The position numbers were made by a program, and so were the translations under genes. This document shows, piece by piece, positions 23,093 through 32,231 of a DNA stretch of 34,023 nucleotides. The notes below the pieces were generated by a model that saw only the letters and a program-made list of their open reading frames with translations, did not search any database and was not told the origin of the DNA. The stretch comes from Spirochaeta sp. LUC14_002_19_P3. GTDB lineage: Bacteria > Spirochaetota > Spirochaetia > DSM-2461. The stretch lies in NCBI GenBank assembly GCA_002084135.1, contig MUIB01000086.1:1-34023 (forward strand). The letters are read 5' to 3'. Within the stretch, counting starts at the first letter, position 1. Each line of letters starts with the position of its first letter.

Positions 23093-24589
23093 TCAAGGTT
23101 CATATAGAACAAAAACCTCATCCTGAATTGTATCTACCCCGGTAAACCCCTTGTTATCCAGAAAGGCCATAACAATTTCTGCCGCCAGTTTATTTTCCCG
23201 GCTGAAGGTATGCCCTTCATTGGGAAACAGTAAATGCCGGTGATTTTTCAACAGATCCAGATTTTTTGTAATCATGCCCGGCGGGGTTGCAAAGTCTTCG
23301 CCGCCGGAAAAAATTAAAATGGGCACCGAACTTTTAAGCGGCGTATTATCAAAATACATATCATCCCGGTATTGTTCCAAATCCAGTACTCCAAAGGTGC
23401 TATCCAGTGATTCCCCCACAAAATTAAATGAACCCTGGTATTCTTTTGCCAATTGGGTTGTTTTTGGACCAAAATCGTACGTATCCAAAATGGAATAATC
23501 GGTTCTTAAATAACTTTCAGCTTCTACTCCAAAAAGGGTTATAAATGATATGATTCTATTTTCATCAAACCAGTATTTCCCATATTTTTCCTTGAGTTTC
23601 TCCATCTCGCTGGATTTTTCAACATTTTCTTCTTTTTTCTCGGCCATTTTATATGTATTGGAATCAATGGAATCCAAAATGGCCTTTGCCTCATCCTCGG
23701 CGCCATTTTTATAGGCTAAAAATGGGAGCTGGATCAACATGACATGCTCTATCGCCTCCTGTGGCAGGGAGCTTTCAAATACCTTTTCAATCCGTTGTTT
23801 AAAACCATCCCCATATTTGGCATCATATTTTTCTGCCAGAATCTTTAATTTATTCAAAACCCCATCTCCCGCCAGAAAAGCCATGTCATCCTTGGTAACG
23901 ACACCGTCCAGAATTACCTTGTTAATCTTTTTGGGATAATCCTGAATAAAGTAGGAGGCCACCAGAGTTCCAAATGAAAAGCCGTAAACATCAATTTTAT
24001 CAATGTTTTCGGCCTTTAGAATCATATTTAGGTCATAAGCAATATTTTTGGCACCATAATCGCTTAATTTAATGCCCTTTTCCTTTACTTCTTCATGCTT
24101 CTCCGTTAGTAATTTTCCATACTCTGCATCAGTCATGGTGTTTACATAAAAAAAACTTTCAATAAAGGGTTCACTGTAGCCGGTTCCCCGGTAGTCCATT
24201 AGCAAAACATCCCGGTTTGCATTGATTTTGTTAAAATAAGCAGTTTCATCCAAAAGAATGCCATGAATCATGGGGCTGCCAAAGTAATGCTGTCCGCTAA
24301 TTGCCGGCCCTCCCTGCAACAGAAAAATCGGTTCTTTCTTGTTTTCCTGGTTTTTGGCCGGAATAACCGTGTATAAGATTTCAAATGTGGTGGTATCTTC
24401 CGGATCGTTTGGCGATGCCTTTGTTTCTACCGTATAGCTCTTTGCCCCTATGTCCACAAAATACGGGCTTGGAGTGTTTACTTCCTTTCTGAGTACGGTA
24501 TCGTCCTTTTGCGGGCTCCCTTGTGTTTGGCATCCTGCGATAAAAATTACAAGAAGAGCAATAATGCCTGAGAATACTGATTTAGTCAT
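23093..24589 (-). CDS. Lipoprotein alpha/beta hydrolase (proline iminopeptidase/TAP-like)
   Basis: The 498-residue protein has a lipoprotein signal peptide (LVIFIAGC, Cys20), so it should be membrane-anchored on the periplasmic or cell-surface side. The alpha/beta hydrolase fold is complete: oxyanion-region LLQGGPAISG, LLMDYRGTGYSEP, nucleophile elbow GFSFG (~205), acid in IFSGGEDFATPP and His in NEGHTFSREN. The arrangement matches peptidase family S33 (proline iminopeptidase and tripeptidyl-aminopeptidase-like enzymes), with a helical cap between about 210 and 380. The substrate is probably a short peptide or ester. The start has AAGGAAGG five bases upstream and a near-consensus promoter precedes it, so it is probably a single-gene unit. 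Confidence 0.85.
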   Translation of the reverse strand: MTKSVFSGIIALLVIFIAGCQTQGSPQKDDTVLRKEVNTPSPYFVDIGAKSYTVETKASPNDPEDTTTFEILYTVIPAKNQENKKEPIFLLQGGPAISGQHYFGSPMIHGILLDETAYFNKINANRDVLLMDYRGTGYSEPFIESFFYVNTMTDAEYGKLLTEKHEEVKEKGIKLSDYGAKNIAYDLNMILKAENIDKIDVYGFSFGTLVASYFIQDYPKKINKVILDGVVTKDDMAFLAGDGVLNKLKILAEKYDAKYGDGFKQRIEKVFESSLPQEAIEHVMLIQLPFLAYKNGAEDEAKAILDSIDSNTYKMAEKKEENVEKSSEMEKLKEKYGKYWFDENRIISFITLFGVEAESYLRTDYSILDTYDFGPKTTQLAKEYQGSFNFVGESLDSTFGVLDLEQYRDDMYFDNTPLKSSVPILIFSGGEDFATPPGMITKNLDLLKNHRHLLFPNEGHTFSRENKLAAEIVMAFLDNKGFTGVDTIQDEVFVLYEP

Positions 24590-24619
24590 TTTTTCCTTCC
24601 TTTTTATAGAGATGTGAGG

Positions 24620-24648
24620 ATATTAGGAAAAATATTTTAAAGTGTCAA
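24620..24648 (-). promoter_or_regulatory. Near-consensus sigma-70 promoter for the hydrolase gene
   Basis: On the minus strand TTGACA (24643-24648) and TAATAT (24620-24625) have 17-base spacing, about 30 bases before the hydrolase ATG. The rest of the 231-base gap to korB holds only a 6-bp hairpin (TGGTTT/AAACCA, 24723-24737) about 85 bases past the korB stop. Confidence 0.7.
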
Positions 24649-24820
24649 GGGCTAAATACTGGAAGAGCTTTTTGTGCGGTAGACTGTTTTGTGAAATATA
24701 CCTATAGCCACTGGATTTATCCTGGTTTATCAAACCACGCCATTGAAGGCCTTCGGCATACCGCAAAGATATCCCGCGGAATTGGGGCGGCATTACAATC
24801 CGCGCAAGCTGGTAAATCCA

Positions 24821-25876
24821 TCAGTGCAGTATGTCCTGAAACTTTTGCAGGGCGGCGTTTCCGGGGATGAGTGTTTCCATGGGCAGTTCTACCAGAGGGG
24901 TGTCGCAAATTCGACCGTGGTCGTGCATGTCGATGGAATCGCGATCGATGTAGAGCAGGCCAGTGGCTACCTGTCCCTTGCGGGCGCAGTCGCGGATGTA
25001 GGTGAGGGAGCGGATGGAGTCGGTGGGATCGAAGTCGGTATCAATTTTGTCGAGTATGAGGCGGGAGCCGTCGTGGAGGGTAAGGGCTTTTGTTGTGCCT
25101 TCCTGATAGTCGGCGGTAATGGTTTGGGCATCTCGTATGAGGTCGATATGGGCGGCTTCATGAATGTTTTCCCGGGTGTGCATGTAGCTTTTGGTGGAGC
25201 TTTCGTGGTCGTTGAAGGAGACGCAGGGGGATATAACGTCGATGAAGGCGAAGCCGTAGTGGCTCAGACCGGCTTTGATGAGAGGGACAAGCTGGGCCTT
25301 ATCACCGGAGAAGGAGCGCGCGACAAAGGATGCTCCCATGTTGATGGCAATTTGGGCGGGGTCGATGGGGCCGAAGGGATTTTTTTCACCTTTTTTGAGC
25401 TGGGAGCCAACATCGGCAGAGGCAGAGAATTGGCCTTTGGTAAGACCATAGACACCATTGTTTTCGAGTATGTAGAGCATGTTCACGTTGCGCCGGGCCG
25501 TGTGCGCGAACTGGCCGAGTCCGATGGACAGGGAGTCGCCGTCTCCAGATATGCCGATGAGGATAAGATCGCGGTTGGCGGCGGAGGCACCAGTGGCTAC
25601 GGCGGCCATTCTGCCATGGACGGAGTTTATGCCGTGAGCATCGGATGCGAAGTAGGTGGGGGTTTTTGAGGAGCAGCCTATGCCGCTGAGCTTGGCAATG
25701 CGGTGGGGGGGCAGGGAAAGCTCCCAGATGGCATGGATGATAGCCGCGGTTACCGAGTCGTGGCCGCATCCGGCGCAAAGGGTAGAAAGGGCACCTTCAT
25801 AGTCCCGTCGGGTAAGGCCTTCTTTGTTTTTTGTTACCGATGGATGGGCAACTTTGGGTTTTTGATTAAAACTCAT
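24821..25876 (-). CDS. korB: 2-oxoacid:ferredoxin oxidoreductase beta subunit (KorB-type)
   Basis: The 351-residue beta subunit binds thiamine diphosphate and an iron-sulfur cluster and, with KorA, oxidatively decarboxylates a 2-oxoacid to acyl-CoA while reducing ferredoxin. Visible are cluster cysteines in LCAGCGHDS, GIGCSS and ISPCVSF, the TPP motif GISGDGDSLSIG...ENNGVYGLTKGQ, and HGRMAAVATG. The ATG overlaps the korA stop (ATGA) with AAGGAG eight bases upstream. 2-Oxoglutarate is the usual substrate for this subunit type, but pyruvate or branched-chain oxoacids cannot be excluded. The 308-residue plus-strand ORF opposite it is a shadow. Confidence 0.9.
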   Translation of the reverse strand: MSFNQKPKVAHPSVTKNKEGLTRRDYEGALSTLCAGCGHDSVTAAIIHAIWELSLPPHRIAKLSGIGCSSKTPTYFASDAHGINSVHGRMAAVATGASAANRDLILIGISGDGDSLSIGLGQFAHTARRNVNMLYILENNGVYGLTKGQFSASADVGSQLKKGEKNPFGPIDPAQIAINMGASFVARSFSGDKAQLVPLIKAGLSHYGFAFIDVISPCVSFNDHESSTKSYMHTRENIHEAAHIDLIRDAQTITADYQEGTTKALTLHDGSRLILDKIDTDFDPTDSIRSLTYIRDCARKGQVATGLLYIDRDSIDMHDHGRICDTPLVELPMETLIPGNAALQKFQDILH

Positions 25877-27678
25877 TGGGAAATCTCCTTTTGAATGGCC
25901 CCGCGCAGTTTGGCTGTTACGGCCTGTGCGTCGAGGGGCATGCCGCCGTATTCGAGTATGGGAACCAGCTGGGATTTTTTTGCACGGGTTTCCAGTATGA
26001 GCAGGCTGCGCAACTGGGCATCGCGGTTCTGCTCTATAACGAAGCAGCGCTCATGGGCATCAATGTACTCTTCTGCCTGGGGGCTGAAGGGGAAGCCGCG
26101 TATGCGCATGTAGTCCAGCTTTATGCCGTCTTTTGCCAGTTCGGCGAGTGCTTCCTTTACGGCCAAATGGCAGCCGCCGACGGTGATAACGCCGTATTTA
26201 TTTTCTGCTGTTTCAATAATGGGCGGCGGCAGGGTTTTCGCGGAGGATTGAACCTTGCGGCGCAGGCGATCTACCACTTCAATATATTCTGCGGATTTTT
26301 CCGTGTATTGACCATACTTGTTGTGCCCTGAGCCGCGAAGAAAGTAGGAGCCTTTGGGATGGACTCCAGGGAGGGTACGGGCGGCAATTTCATCGCCGTC
26401 GTCGTCGAGATAGCGGTAAAATTTTTCGATTTTTTCCAGTTCCTCCGCGCTGAGGACTTTGCCTCGATCCGGCTTGTAATTATCGTCCCAGCTAAGCCGT
26501 GGGGTTATCCACTCGTTCATGCCAATGTCCAGGTCGGTAAGGACGAGTACGGGGGTTTGGAAATGTTCGGCCATGTCGAAGGCCTGTACTGTGAAATAGA
26601 AGCATTCTTCCGGGTTGGCAGGCAGGAGCAGTATGTGTTTGGTATCGCCGTGGGAGGCGTAAGCGGCAGGGAGAATATCACACTGCTGGGTGCGGGTCGG
26701 CATACCGGTTGAGGGACCTACCCGCTGAACATCGAAGATAACAACTGGTATTTCGGTAAAGTAGGCAAAGCCGATGAGTTCATTCATAAGGGAAAGGCCG
26801 GGGCCGCTGGTGGGAGTAAAGGCTCTGGCACCGCACCAGCCAGCACCGATGCCTATGCCTACGGCTGCGAGTTCATCTTCAGCCTGAATAATGGCGGCGT
26901 TCAGCTTGCCTGTGTCGGCATCGCGGCGAAAGCGTTGGCAGAGCTGTCCGAAAACATTGATTATGGACGTGGCCGGGGTAATGGGGTACCAGCCTGTTAC
27001 GGTGGCACCCGCATAGATGCAGCCCAGCGCACAGGCTCCGTTTCCGGTTATAATAATGCTGTTGGAGACTGTTTCATTCCGTTCCACCCGCACGGGCAGG
27101 GGGCAGGTGAAATTTTCGGAGGCATATTTATGGCTCATGGTAATGGCCTTCATATTGGCTTCCGCCAGGGAGGGCTTGCGGGCATAGGTTTCATTGAGCA
27201 GGGTTTGGAGGATGGAAAGCTCAATGTTCAGAAAGGCGGCCGCAGCTCCCACATAGGTAATGTTTTTCATTAGCATGCGCACTTTAACATCGGGGAATGC
27301 CTCTACGCTGAGTTCCGCCAGGGGGATGGGGAGAAAAGTCACATCGTTGCGCATCAGTTCTTTATTTAAAGGACGGGTGGAATCGTAGAGAAAATAGCCG
27401 CCGGGGCTTACCGAAGCTATGTCTTCGGCTATGGTGCGCGGATTCATGGCTATGAAAAAATCCACCCTCGGAGAGCGGGAAACATGCCCCTCGGCACTGG
27501 CCCGTATTTCGTACCAGGTGGGGAGCCCCTGTATGTTGGAGGGGAATATGTTCTTTGCGGAAACCGGAATGCCGGAATGGTGAATGGACTTGTACAGCAG
27601 GCTGTTGGCACTGGCTGAACCCGAACCGTTTACATTGGCAATTTTCAGGACAAAATCGTTAATTCTTTCAGTTTTCAT
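25873..27678 (-). CDS. korA: 2-oxoacid:acceptor oxidoreductase alpha subunit (fused gamma-alpha, KorA-type)
   Basis: The 601-residue protein fuses the gamma domain (about 1-180: FVLKIANVNGSGSASAN...RASAEGHVSRSPRVDFFIAM) to the pyrimidine-binding alpha domain (GWYPITPATSIINVFGQL, GPGLSLMNELIGFAYFTEIP) and a C-terminal transketolase-like domain. This is the standard KorA layout. I start it at ATG 27678, with GAGG six bases upstream; this overlaps the upstream gene by 11 bases. With KorB it links 2-oxoacid oxidation to ferredoxin. The operon partner is an NAD(P)H-type flavoprotein, suggesting that electrons pass between ferredoxin and a pyridine nucleotide. Confidence 0.9.
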   Translation of the reverse strand: MKTERINDFVLKIANVNGSGSASANSLLYKSIHHSGIPVSAKNIFPSNIQGLPTWYEIRASAEGHVSRSPRVDFFIAMNPRTIAEDIASVSPGGYFLYDSTRPLNKELMRNDVTFLPIPLAELSVEAFPDVKVRMLMKNITYVGAAAAFLNIELSILQTLLNETYARKPSLAEANMKAITMSHKYASENFTCPLPVRVERNETVSNSIIITGNGACALGCIYAGATVTGWYPITPATSIINVFGQLCQRFRRDADTGKLNAAIIQAEDELAAVGIGIGAGWCGARAFTPTSGPGLSLMNELIGFAYFTEIPVVIFDVQRVGPSTGMPTRTQQCDILPAAYASHGDTKHILLLPANPEECFYFTVQAFDMAEHFQTPVLVLTDLDIGMNEWITPRLSWDDNYKPDRGKVLSAEELEKIEKFYRYLDDDGDEIAARTLPGVHPKGSYFLRGSGHNKYGQYTEKSAEYIEVVDRLRRKVQSSAKTLPPPIIETAENKYGVITVGGCHLAVKEALAELAKDGIKLDYMRIRGFPFSPQAEEYIDAHERCFVIEQNRDAQLRSLLILETRAKKSQLVPILEYGGMPLDAQAVTAKLRGAIQKEISQ

Positions 27679-29461
27679 TGTAATCCTCGGCGTGGGGTAT
27701 ATGGACAATGGATTTCTTCATGTCCCAGGCTCCAGTGGGGCAGCGTTCTGCACACATGCCGCAATGAATGCACACATCCTCATCCTTCACCATTACCCGC
27801 CCGGTTTGGGTTAGGTTTTCCGAAACGAACAGGGGCTGCTCCTGGTTGAGTGCTGGTGCGGTAAGACGGGAGCGCAGCTCTTCTTCCGAGCCGTTAGGGA
27901 CAATGGTTAAACAATCCACGGGGCAGGCATCAATACAGGCATCGCATTCTATGCACAGCGAGTGCGTGAAATCGGTCTGCATATCGCAGTTCAGGCAGCG
28001 CTCAGCCTCCACCGCGGCTTCATCTATATCGAAACCCTTTTCCACTTCCAGCTTCAGATCGACAAAGCGTTCTTTAAGGGATAGGTGCGGCACGATACGG
28101 CGTTTGGCGGCATCCCAGTCGTTGCTGTAGCTCCACTCTTGCAAACCCATCCGCTGACTTACCAGATTGATGCCCCGTGGCAGCCGCTGCTCCACCGGTA
28201 TGCCCCGGCAATAGTTATGAATGGAAATGGCGGCTTCATGGCCGTGCGCTACCGCCCAGATAATGTTCAGGGGGCCGAATGCGGCATCTCCCCCAAAGAA
28301 CACCCCGGCGCGTGTGGACTGATAGGTTGTCTTGTCCACAATCGGCAGGTCCCATTTGTCGAATTCGATGCCGATGTCCTTCTCTATAAAAGGAAAGGCA
28401 TTCTCCTGTCCCACGGCGAGAATTACCGCATCGCAGGGAAGAATAACATCGTCCAGCTTCTTCGATTTCAGCCGTCCGGTTTCATCCTTATGCCATTCAA
28501 CACTCTCAAAATGAACCCCGGTAAGCACTCCGTCTTCAACGATGAAGCGACTGGGTGAATGATTGGTAATAATGTCAATGGCTTCTTCTTCGGCGTCTTC
28601 AAGTTCCCATTCCGAGGCTTTGAGCATGCTGTGCGGCTTGCGGGCTACCACTTTCACGTTCTCGCCGCCGATGCGCTTGGCGGTGCGGCAGCAGTCCATG
28701 GCGGTGTTGCCGCCGCCGATAACCAGAACCCGGGGGGCAATGGAATGGACATGGCCAAAGGCCACGGCCTCCAGCCAGGCAATGCCAACATAAATATTCT
28801 CCGAATCATGGCGGCCAGGTATTTCCAGCTCCTTGCCCATAGGCGCTCCGCAACCTACAAACACCGCATCGAAATGACCTTTTTCATCGCCCTTTTCCAG
28901 CAGTTCCTTCATGCTGGTAACCGGGGTGTTTAGCCGAAGTTCCGCGCCCATATCGATAATAGTGTTAATCTCTTCATCAATTACCTTGGCGGGCAGGCGA
29001 AAGGCCGGTATGCTGGAGCGCATTAAACCGCCGGTAGTATTCAGTTTTTCATAGATAACAACTTCGTATCCGAGAGGGAGGAGATCGTTTGCGACTGTTA
29101 GTGAAGCCGGTCCGGCCCCGATAAGGGCGATGCGCTTGCCATTTTTTTCTTTGGGGACTTTCGGCAGCCGGGCACTGATGTCTTCTTTGAAGTCTGCGGT
29201 TACCCGCTTGAGGCGGCAGATTGCCACGGGCTTTTCCTCTATGCGCCGCCTTCGGCAGGCCGGTTCGCAAGGCCGATCACAAACCCGCCCCAAAATGCCC
29301 GGAAAAACATTCGATACCCGGTTCATCATGTAGGCATCCGTGTAGCGTCCCTGAGCGATAAGCCGTATATAAGCCGGAACCGGAGTGTGCGCGGGACATG
29401 CCCATTGGCAGTCAACAACTTTATGATAATAATCCGGATTACTCGTATCGGTTGGTTTCAT
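27668..29461 (-). CDS. GltD/NfnB-like FAD oxidoreductase with two C-terminal [4Fe-4S] ferredoxin motifs
   Basis: The 597-residue protein begins with the GltD-type iron-sulfur domain (DCQWACPAHTPVPAYI, GRVCDRPCEPACRR). The FAD domain GAGPASLTVANDL, the NAD(P) domain VLVIGGGNTAMDC and GVFFGGDAAFGP follow. Two 4Fe-4S motifs close the chain, CIECDACIDACPVDC and CIHCGMCAERCPTGAW. No glutamate synthase large subunit is near. As first gene of the operon with korA and korB, it probably moves electrons between NAD(P)H and ferredoxin or directly with the oxidoreductase. I choose the second Met (29461), which puts AAGGA six bases upstream. Its promoter overlaps a perfect palindrome. Confidence 0.88.
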   Translation of the reverse strand: MKPTDTSNPDYYHKVVDCQWACPAHTPVPAYIRLIAQGRYTDAYMMNRVSNVFPGILGRVCDRPCEPACRRRRIEEKPVAICRLKRVTADFKEDISARLPKVPKEKNGKRIALIGAGPASLTVANDLLPLGYEVVIYEKLNTTGGLMRSSIPAFRLPAKVIDEEINTIIDMGAELRLNTPVTSMKELLEKGDEKGHFDAVFVGCGAPMGKELEIPGRHDSENIYVGIAWLEAVAFGHVHSIAPRVLVIGGGNTAMDCCRTAKRIGGENVKVVARKPHSMLKASEWELEDAEEEAIDIITNHSPSRFIVEDGVLTGVHFESVEWHKDETGRLKSKKLDDVILPCDAVILAVGQENAFPFIEKDIGIEFDKWDLPIVDKTTYQSTRAGVFFGGDAAFGPLNIIWAVAHGHEAAISIHNYCRGIPVEQRLPRGINLVSQRMGLQEWSYSNDWDAAKRRIVPHLSLKERFVDLKLEVEKGFDIDEAAVEAERCLNCDMQTDFTHSLCIECDACIDACPVDCLTIVPNGSEEELRSRLTAPALNQEQPLFVSENLTQTGRVMVKDEDVCIHCGMCAERCPTGAWDMKKSIVHIPHAEDYNEN

Positions 29462-29499
29462 GTACATTCCTTATTTTTTTAGGTATCCTTAAGCTGCTA

Positions 29500-29532
29500 G
29501 TGTATTATACACGGAACAGCAGAGTGTGGTAA
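29500..29532 (-). promoter_or_regulatory. Promoter of the flavoprotein-korAB operon with operator-like palindrome over the -10
   Basis: On the minus strand TTACCA (29527-29532) and a perfect TATAAT (29504-29509) are 17 bases apart. The -10 box lies in the 13-base perfect palindrome GTGTATtATACAC (29500-29512), flanked by a looser CTGCT/AGCAG pair. A dimeric repressor bound here would block RNA polymerase. The regulator is unknown. Confidence 0.65.
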
Positions 29533-29581
29533 CCGCTTACATGGAATTTTTCATTCAATATAAGAAATTTTCGTGCATATC

Positions 29582-29686
29582 CTAAAAGAGCTGCGGATAA
29601 TTTGCTTTAATAAGGTTGTTTGTGCAGTGTAGGCAGAAGTATATTTTGCCGGAGGTATCTTCAATTTCTACCGCCTCCAGGGTAAT
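29582..29686 (-). other. In-frame coding-like tail after the helicase stop codon
   Basis: Immediately after the helicase TAA (29687-29689) the same frame stays open for 34 codons to TAG. It reads like protein: TLEAVEIEDTSGKIYFCLHC, then NNLIKANYPQLF, with a CxxC pair as in a zinc finger. There is no ATG, GTG or TTG start in this frame. It could be a read-through extension, a decayed gene remnant, a peptide with a rare start, or chance. The nearby GGAGG at its beginning could serve only a non-standard start. Confidence 0.35.
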
Positions 29687-32191
29687 TTACAGCAATTCTT
29701 CCGCCCGCCGGTATATGTGGCTCACTTTTCGTTCTGTATTTTTATCCTCACCGATGAAATCGGCCAGGGTATCAAGGCTGGCCAGGCTGGCCGAAACCGC
29801 GCCGTGAAAGCTGCGCACGGTTTTGAACCAGTAGTGGCCTTTCCTGTCCGTATACAGGGCAATGAATCCCATGGGTTTCTTTTTGGTGCTTTTAGTGCTT
29901 CCGGTAACCTTGAGGAGGTTGTCCAGTTCGGCGAGGAGCTTGTTTCGGTGCTGTACTTTGTGGATATGGAAGTTCCCCCGCGGGCAGTTTTCCCGCACGT
30001 CTTCGCGGGGGTTAAGAAAGCGGGCGGCTTTTATAATGGTGCTGATCTTCGAATCCGGCAGTATTTCATCTTTTCCCATCATCAAAGACCCGCGCATGGA
30101 GCCGAAATCGGGTACAGTTTCGCTACTTCCGCTCAGGGCGGCGTGAAGCCGCTGCCATTCAAACACAGCCCGCTTTTTCCCTTTCCTGCCGCGGCTAACA
30201 GGGAAGGCTTCCCCGGCAATCCATAGCTGATTCGTGGTATCCCGTGCCGATTCCTGTTCATGTCCGCCGCCGCGCCGCTGTCTTCTGCCGCCGGAAAGCA
30301 GCATTTTGGGCAGCAGGGGATGAATTTCCGCCAGCCAGGATTTCTGTAGCGGGGAAACTGACCGGGCGTATATGCGGCTGGTTTGAACAATTTCCCCGGC
30401 GGCGATGAACTCTGGATTGTCCTTGAACAGGACCGAACCGGGATGGATTATAATGCGATCCGCGCCGACGCTTCTGTAGTCGAAACGGCCATCTTTTACA
30501 CAGACGAAGGGAATGAGTCCGCGGGCGCAGGCTTTGAGAAAGTCTTCTGTTGCGCCGCCTTCCCCGATGGGCACGCCAAGTTCCCCGGTTATGTCTTCAA
30601 GCTGCTGCGTTATGGCCAGAATTTCATCAAGGATTTTCGCGTCCAGATAGTAGCGGTCGGCAAAGGCGGCACGGTTTTTGCTCTCCGTATAATCCCAGTA
30701 CAGGTTGATGTAGCTGGCAAAGTCGCCGTAGCGTTCGGAACGGAAGCTGTGATGGGCTTTGCGGGCTTCCATTTCCTCGCCTTGAGGAAGCAGAAAGGGG
30801 GAGTTCACCGATAGAAAGGCCGCGGCGATGATGGTTTCGCGGATAACAGAGGGGTAGCGGAGCACGGCTTCGACAATCATGCGTGCGTGGCGGGGCATAA
30901 GGGGATAGGGCACCATCATCCGGCCAATGTCGGTAAGCGCGTTTTCTTCGTCAATGGCATCCAGCAGCCGCAGGGTATCTACCGCCCCATGAATGTCTTT
31001 GGCCGAGGGCGGATCGATGAAGGGGAAGGATTCAAAGTCGCGGATACCAATTTCGGCCATGCGCAGGACAACTTCGGCCAGGTCGGTACGATAGATTTCT
31101 TCGCGGGTGAATTCCGGCCGCTCCTGGTAGTTTTTTTCTGCATAAAGGCGGAAGCAGATTCCCGGGCCGGTACGGCCTGCACGGCCTTTGCGCTGTTCGG
31201 CCGAGGCGCGGGAGATAGGGGTTTCTATTAAGGCGCTGGTGAAGGTGCGGGGGTTGTAGAAATTCAGCTTGGCCAGACCGGTATCCATAACCGCCTTGAT
31301 GCCATCTATGGTAACGCTGGTTTCGGCCACGTTGGTAGCTACTACCACTTTCTTCAAACCTTTGGGTGCCGGATCGAAGACTTTTTCCTGTTCTTCGCTA
31401 CCCAGCCGCCCGTAGAGAGGCATAATGTGTATCTTTCGGCGCACTTTGCAGCCCGAGAGCCGGGCGGCTGTTTCTTTTATAATTTTTTCACCGGGACAAA
31501 AGATGAGAATGCCGCCATCTTCCAGAGAACCATAGTCCATGCTATGGACAGTTTTTTCCACAATGGATGTTATGGTATTCAGCAAAATTTCTTCGTCGCC
31601 TTCTATGGACAGAGGCTTGTACACCACTTCTACCGGAAAAACCGGGGTGTCGATGCTCACGATGGGACAGTTTCCAAAATAATCGCTGAAAACTTTTGGA
31701 TTAAGGGTGGCCGATGAGATGATAACTTTCAGATCCGGGCGGAGGGGGAGAAGTTCTTTGAGCAGCCCGAGAATAAAGTCTATGTTCAGGGTGCGCTCAT
31801 GGGCCTCGTCTATCATTAAGACATTGTAGCGGGTAAGCAGCCGGTCGCCTTTCATCTCCTGGAGAAGGGTGCCATCTGTGAGTATTTTCAGACGGGTTTC
31901 CGGGCCGGTAATGTCTTCAAAGCGCATTTTATAGCCAACATAAGCACCTACCGGACATTCCAGCTGTCGAGCGATGTAGCGACTTACCCCTACGGCGGCA
32001 ATGCGCCGCGGCTGGGTTATGCCGATAACGCCATTTTCGGCATAACCGGCTTCGTGCAAAATAATGGGAATCTGGGTGGTTTTTCCTGAACCGGTAGTGC
32101 TCTCAACGACAATAACCTGATGTTCCTTCAGGGCATCCAGTATGCGCTGCTTCTGGGCATAAACCGGCAGATTATGGGGATCTAATAACAT
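29687..32191 (-). CDS. DEAH-box ATP-dependent RNA helicase (HrpA-type)
   Basis: The 834-residue protein has motif I ESTTGSGKTTQ (34-39), the DEAH box (128-131), SAT in IISSATLNP, and motif VI SAEQRKGRAGRTGPG. Winged-helix and ratchet domains follow (RTDLAEVVLRMAEIGI, FPFIDPPSAKDIHGAV), then an OB-fold-like region. This family unwinds RNA or remodels RNA-protein complexes. It is shorter than E. coli HrpA (1300 residues), near HrpB length, but the region after motif VI reads more like HrpA and eukaryotic DEAH proteins. I start it at ATG 32191 (MLLDPHNLPVY, AGGGA two bases upstream) rather than the TTG at 32227. A solo repeat half lies just upstream and an open coding-like tail just after the stop. 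Confidence 0.9.
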   Translation of the reverse strand: MLLDPHNLPVYAQKQRILDALKEHQVIVVESTTGSGKTTQIPIILHEAGYAENGVIGITQPRRIAAVGVSRYIARQLECPVGAYVGYKMRFEDITGPETRLKILTDGTLLQEMKGDRLLTRYNVLMIDEAHERTLNIDFILGLLKELLPLRPDLKVIISSATLNPKVFSDYFGNCPIVSIDTPVFPVEVVYKPLSIEGDEEILLNTITSIVEKTVHSMDYGSLEDGGILIFCPGEKIIKETAARLSGCKVRRKIHIMPLYGRLGSEEQEKVFDPAPKGLKKVVVATNVAETSVTIDGIKAVMDTGLAKLNFYNPRTFTSALIETPISRASAEQRKGRAGRTGPGICFRLYAEKNYQERPEFTREEIYRTDLAEVVLRMAEIGIRDFESFPFIDPPSAKDIHGAVDTLRLLDAIDEENALTDIGRMMVPYPLMPRHARMIVEAVLRYPSVIRETIIAAAFLSVNSPFLLPQGEEMEARKAHHSFRSERYGDFASYINLYWDYTESKNRAAFADRYYLDAKILDEILAITQQLEDITGELGVPIGEGGATEDFLKACARGLIPFVCVKDGRFDYRSVGADRIIIHPGSVLFKDNPEFIAAGEIVQTSRIYARSVSPLQKSWLAEIHPLLPKMLLSGGRRQRRGGGHEQESARDTTNQLWIAGEAFPVSRGRKGKKRAVFEWQRLHAALSGSSETVPDFGSMRGSLMMGKDEILPDSKISTIIKAARFLNPREDVRENCPRGNFHIHKVQHRNKLLAELDNLLKVTGSTKSTKKKPMGFIALYTDRKGHYWFKTVRSFHGAVSASLASLDTLADFIGEDKNTERKVSHIYRRAEELL

Positions 32192-32231
32192 GTTCCCTAT
32201 GCTAGGGTATGAGCGAAAAATCTGCAAGCGG

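Noticed and set aside
24743-25669. 308-residue plus-strand ORF
   Set aside because: It lies exactly opposite korB, is glycine-rich and lacks recognisable motifs; it is the antisense shadow of a GC-rich gene.
25787-25797. GGGCACCTTC inside korB, resembling the repeat end
   Set aside because: Only eight leading bases match, it encodes part of the conserved KorB N-terminal region, and no further repeat sequence follows.
29687-29807. Plus-strand ORF 29616-29807
   Set aside because: It overlaps the helicase C-terminus on the other strand, has no ribosome-binding site and no family-like sequence.
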